Below, piece after piece: positions 61,691 to 64,000 of a DNA stretch of 64,000 nt (positions within the stretch are counted from its first letter, which is position 1; each line of letters begins with the position of its first letter). The notes beneath the pieces are model-generated. The model saw only the letters and a list, made by a program, of their open reading frames with translations, made no database searches and had not been told where the DNA came from. Both the position numbers and the translations under genes were made by a program. Source of the DNA: Roseovarius indicus (lineage in GTDB: Bacteria; Pseudomonadota; Alphaproteobacteria; Rhodobacterales; Rhodobacteraceae); the NCBI RefSeq assembly GCF_008728195.1, contig NZ_CP031598.1, positions 2,356,001 to 2,420,000 on the forward strand. The letters run 5' to 3'.

Positions 61691-62737
61691 ATGCTCGACG
61701 ATGATACGCCGACGACACAAGTAAAAGCCATCGAGACCGCGGAGGACCTGTCTTCGATTGCCTTCAGCTTCATGGCGTCAAAGGCGCTCTTCGCCGGGCT
61801 GCATGCCGATATCTTCTCGCAACTGTCGGACGGGCCGAAATCGGCCGCGGAACTGGCCAAGGCAGTGGACATTCCGATCAACCGGATCGTGATGCTGACC
61901 ACCGCGCTGGCGAGTGTCGGGGTGCTGGTGATCGGGGATGACGAAAAGATCGAGAATTCGCCTGCCGCGCAGAGCTTCCTGTCGAAACAGTCGAAATACG
62001 ATTTCGGCGATTACCTGCGCTATCAGATCGACCAGCAGATGTATCCGTTCCTGTTGCAGCTCAATGCCGTGATGAAGGGCGATCTGACCGAGGATGCGAT
62101 TTCGTCCTACAAGCACTGGATGGCGGACGAGGAACAGGCGTCGGTCTATTCGGAAAGCCAGCATGCGGGCTCGCTCGGGCCGGGGCGGACGCTGGCGCGG
62201 AAGGTCGATCTGAGCGCGGCGCGGACCTTGCTGGACGTGGGCGGCGGCACGGGGGCCATGACGATCAGCCTGTGCAAGGCCTACGAGAACCTGCACGCGA
62301 CGATCATCGATTTCCCGAACGTGTCGGAGATCGGCTGGCGGTTCATTTCCGAGGCCGGGCTGGTGGACCGGGTGCGGTACATTCCGGGCAACGCGGTCGA
62401 GGTGCAGTGGCCGGGCAACCAGGATGCCATCCTGATGTCCTACCTGATGAGCGGCGTGCCGGGCGACGATGTGAGCGCGCTGTTGCAGAACGCCTATGAC
62501 TCGCTGGCGCCGGGCGGCAAGCTTCTGGTGCATGACTTCATGGTCGAGGAAGACCGGCGGGGGCCGGCGCTGGCCGCGCTCTGGCAGTTGCAGCACATGG
62601 CGTTCACGCCGGATGCGCGCTCGCTGTCGGTGGGCTGGCTGACCGAGGCGGGGAAGAAACTGGGCTTCGAGGTGGAGCTGGCCGACAACCTCATTCCGGC
62701 GATGACCAAGCTTGTCGTCTTTTCCAAGCCTGCGTGA
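61691..62737 (+). CDS. SAM-dependent O-methyltransferase (acetylserotonin O-methyltransferase family)
   Basis: The protein has 348 residues from the ATG at 61691, with GAGGTAAG upstream. The N-terminal winged-helix dimerisation domain (SSIAFSFMASKALFAGLHAD) is followed by the SAM-binding motif TLLDVGGGTGAMTISLCKAY near residue 180. The end FSVGWLTEAGKKLGFEVEL-type region matches small-molecule O-methyltransferases such as BchU/CrtF and antibiotic O-methyltransferases. Substrate unknown; in photosynthetic relatives similar genes act on bacteriochlorophyll or carotenoids. No photosynthesis gene is in the window. Thioesterase gene follows after 8 bases. Confidence 0.85.
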   Translation: MLDDDTPTTQVKAIETAEDLSSIAFSFMASKALFAGLHADIFSQLSDGPKSAAELAKAVDIPINRIVMLTTALASVGVLVIGDDEKIENSPAAQSFLSKQSKYDFGDYLRYQIDQQMYPFLLQLNAVMKGDLTEDAISSYKHWMADEEQASVYSESQHAGSLGPGRTLARKVDLSAARTLLDVGGGTGAMTISLCKAYENLHATIIDFPNVSEIGWRFISEAGLVDRVRYIPGNAVEVQWPGNQDAILMSYLMSGVPGDDVSALLQNAYDSLAPGGKLLVHDFMVEEDRRGPALAALWQLQHMAFTPDARSLSVGWLTEAGKKLGFEVELADNLIPAMTKLVVFSKPA

Positions 62738-62745
62738 GGCGCTCG

Positions 62746-63198
62746 ATGACCAGACTGAAGCTACATGGCGAGCCGTTGCAGGAAGCGTGGCTGGATGCCT
62801 ACGGGCATCTGAACGAGGCCTATTACCTTGTGCCGTTCAGCAATGCCTCCTGGGCGTTGCAGGATCATTTCGAGGTGGGCACGGCCTATTTCGACGAGAC
62901 GGGCTGTGCGCTTTACACGCTGGAGACGCATCTGCGCTATCTCGACGAGGTGCGGGCGCCGGCGGATCTGTCGATCGAGTCGGCGGTTCTGGGCGTTGAT
63001 GGCAAGCGGCTGCATATCGGGCACTGGATGATGGTGGGCGACAAGGAATGCGCGACCTTCGAGTGCATGCTTCTGCATTTCGACACGCGGGAAGGGGGCG
63101 TGGCGGCGTTTCCGGATGCGATCCGCGAGAGGCTGGAGGCGGCGGTGCTGGAGCCCAAGCCGGATTGGGCCGGACGGGCGGTGAAGCAGTTGGGGTGA
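62746..63198 (+). CDS. Thioesterase-family (hot-dog fold) protein
   Basis: The protein has 150 residues from 62746 (MTRLKLHGEPLQEAWLDAYG). The 4-hydroxybenzoyl-CoA thioesterase-like opening GHLNEAYYLVPFSNASWAL (usually HxNxxxY) is followed by LETHLRYLDEVRAPADLSIE. Such proteins hydrolyse acyl-CoA thioesters; similar ones accompany carnitine/betaine catabolism genes. Eight bases behind the methyltransferase, so co-transcribed. Strong terminator after it. Confidence 0.82.
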   Translation: MTRLKLHGEPLQEAWLDAYGHLNEAYYLVPFSNASWALQDHFEVGTAYFDETGCALYTLETHLRYLDEVRAPADLSIESAVLGVDGKRLHIGHWMMVGDKECATFECMLLHFDTREGGVAAFPDAIRERLEAAVLEPKPDWAGRAVKQLG

Positions 63199-63220
63199 CG
63201 TGGTCACCAAGGGATGACGG

Positions 63221-63253
63221 AAAGGGCCGTGCCGTGGGGTGCGGCCCTTTTTT
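63221..63253 (+). terminator. Intrinsic terminator of the methyltransferase-thioesterase operon
   Basis: AAAGGGCCG / CGGCCCTTT stem with a 12-base GC-rich loop is followed by TTT. Confidence 0.82.
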
Positions 63254-63280
63254 CTCGACAGGTATGTGCGCGGCCAATGA

Positions 63281-63706
63281 TTAACGGGCGTGAGCGGAGG
63301 GGGCGCTGCGCGAGAGGAAGTCTACGAGTGCGACGGAAGGGCAGGTGCCGTCAGGTTGGCGATCCAGGTATTCAACCTTTTCGAACACGACTTCTACCGT
63401 CACGTCGTTGAACGACACCGTCCAGAACCGGGGTTGGAGCGACTCCCATTTTTCTGTTCGGTCGGCGCCGGAAATTTCTGTGAATTCCCAGTGCCTTGTC
63501 GGGTATTTCGCGTCTGCCAGCCCTTTTGTGTTGGTTGGATTCTGTTCGAAGTGGATGACCGAGGAGAACCTGAGAATGGCTATGCCACCGCCTGCGACTG
63601 GCGCAATCTCGTAACTCAATAGAAGGTCGTCTCCGTCGCTGAAGAGGGCGGGATTTTGCACCGTGCCAATGGAGGGAAAGGCCTCTGTCGGGGTTTTGGC
63701 TTCCAT
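63281..63706 (-). CDS. Hypothetical protein
   Basis: The protein has 141 residues from 63706 (MEAKTPTEAFPSIGTVQNPA), with AGGAG five bases upstream. It is mostly beta-strand by appearance: DLLLSYEIAPVAGGGIAILR, FTEISGADRTEKWESLQPRF and VEVVFEKVEYLDRQPDGTCP. Many A/T-ending codons give it lower GC than its neighbours, so it may be acquired. No signal peptide, membrane segment or known motif. Function unknown. Confidence 0.65.
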   Translation of the reverse strand: MEAKTPTEAFPSIGTVQNPALFSDGDDLLLSYEIAPVAGGGIAILRFSSVIHFEQNPTNTKGLADAKYPTRHWEFTEISGADRTEKWESLQPRFWTVSFNDVTVEVVFEKVEYLDRQPDGTCPSVALVDFLSRSAPSAHAR

Positions 63707-63802
63707 CTTCTCCTCGCAAGGCCACCTGGCCAAAGTGCGGATCAGCGTAGAGCCAGGTGCAATTTGCGGCAAGGTCGCAGTGCCGGGCCGCGATGGCCAA
63801 CG

Positions 63803-63830
63803 AAAAAGGCCGCGCCTGTGCAGCGCGGCC
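63803..63830 (-). terminator. Intrinsic terminator (minus strand)
   Basis: GGCCGCGC / GCGCGGCC stem with a 7-base loop; on the minus strand it is followed by five T. It belongs to the gene ending at 63858. Confidence 0.85.
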
Positions 63831-63857
63831 CTTGATCTTTCGGGAAGGCGGGAGGGC

Positions 63858-64000
63858 CTACTTGTCCTCGTCTTCGCCTTCTTCCTCTTCGGGAAGCACG
63901 TCTTCGACCGCGTCGGCGAGATCTTCATCGTCGGAGGCGGCGGAGCCGATATCGTCGAAGAGTTCCGCGATTTCGTAATCGGCGGCTTCCTCTTCCTCGG
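63858..64000 (-). CDS. C-terminus of an acidic protein, 5' part beyond the window
   Basis: Only the last 46 residues are visible, ending with TAG. They are extremely acidic (starting EEEEAADYEIAELFDDIGS, ending in a Glu/Asp run and Lys). Even codon use and a terminator 28 bases behind support a real gene. The family cannot be told from this tail. Confidence 0.6.
   Translation of the reverse strand, partial: EEEEAADYEIAELFDDIGSAASDDEDLADAVEDVLPEEEEGEDEDK

Overview
This window is GC-rich chromosomal DNA from an alphaproteobacterium of the Rhodobacteraceae (Roseobacter group). The evidence is the order soxB-soxD-soxA-soxG for heterotetrameric sarcosine oxidase, a fused SecDF, the alphaproteobacterial-style ccmABCDG cluster, an exosortase E/VPEID-CTERM pair, an Fe-type SodB, and protein sequences that read as roseobacterial throughout. 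No phage, transposase, plasmid, rRNA or CRISPR locus was seen. One tRNA, tRNA-Leu(UAG), is present.

Layout. 0-1.5 kb: ruvX (cut by the edge) and ccmI, minus strand. 1.7-9.3 kb: the sarcosine oxidase operon, interrupted between soxB and soxD by about 2.35 kb. That insert holds a lower-GC membrane/helical gene and three small single-membrane-span proteins. 9.3-12.7 kb: an acyl-CoA ligase/crotonase pair opposite sodB. 12.9-19.9 kb: small stress-type proteins, a host-attachment-family protein, RarD, a LOG protein, a LysM envelope protein and an Atm1-type ABC exporter. 20.0-27.2 kb: exosortase E with its substrate, then an RND efflux pump with its adaptor. 27.4-33.2 kb: YfgM-like and BamB-like envelope assembly proteins, Der GTPase, a TspO-like protein, a fatty acid desaturase and an EF-hand protein. 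33.4-36.5 kb: serS and a pentapeptide-repeat protein. 36.7-44.7 kb: a long plus-strand run yajC-secDF-TauE-Mth938-ccmABCDG-ABC ATPase, with many start/stop overlaps. 44.9-48.3 kb: fliG, two small secreted proteins and purB, minus strand. 48.4-54.6 kb: HODM-like protein, two look-alike tail-anchored proteins around a lytic transglycosylase, and glnBA. 54.8-64 kb: nnrDE, a Hint protein, tRNA-Leu, a lipoprotein, an L,D-transpeptidase, a yeast-type cytosine deaminase, tig, a predicted metallopeptidase, a methyltransferase/thioesterase pair and an acidic protein cut by the edge.

The gene content is mostly housekeeping and envelope biogenesis. Cytochrome c maturation is split: ccmI lies at the left edge, ccmABCDG in the middle, and ccmE, ccmF and ccmH are outside the window. 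SecDF/YajC, BamB-like, YfgM-like, LysM, MltB, L,D-transpeptidase and exosortase E together serve the envelope.

The most unusual signals lie outside the protein families. (1) A dispersed intergenic element of ACCGAC boxes spaced exactly 11 bp apart, with conserved spacers, occurs three times. (2) Two GGAAC-N16/17-CGTT sequences, matching the alphaproteobacterial EcfG general-stress promoter, stand before small-protein genes. (3) The octamer GGGCAGGG occurs 18 times on the plus strand and, by eye, never on the minus. (4) The GC skew changes sign inside secDF near 38.6 kb. (5) The sarcosine oxidase operon carries the insertion described above.
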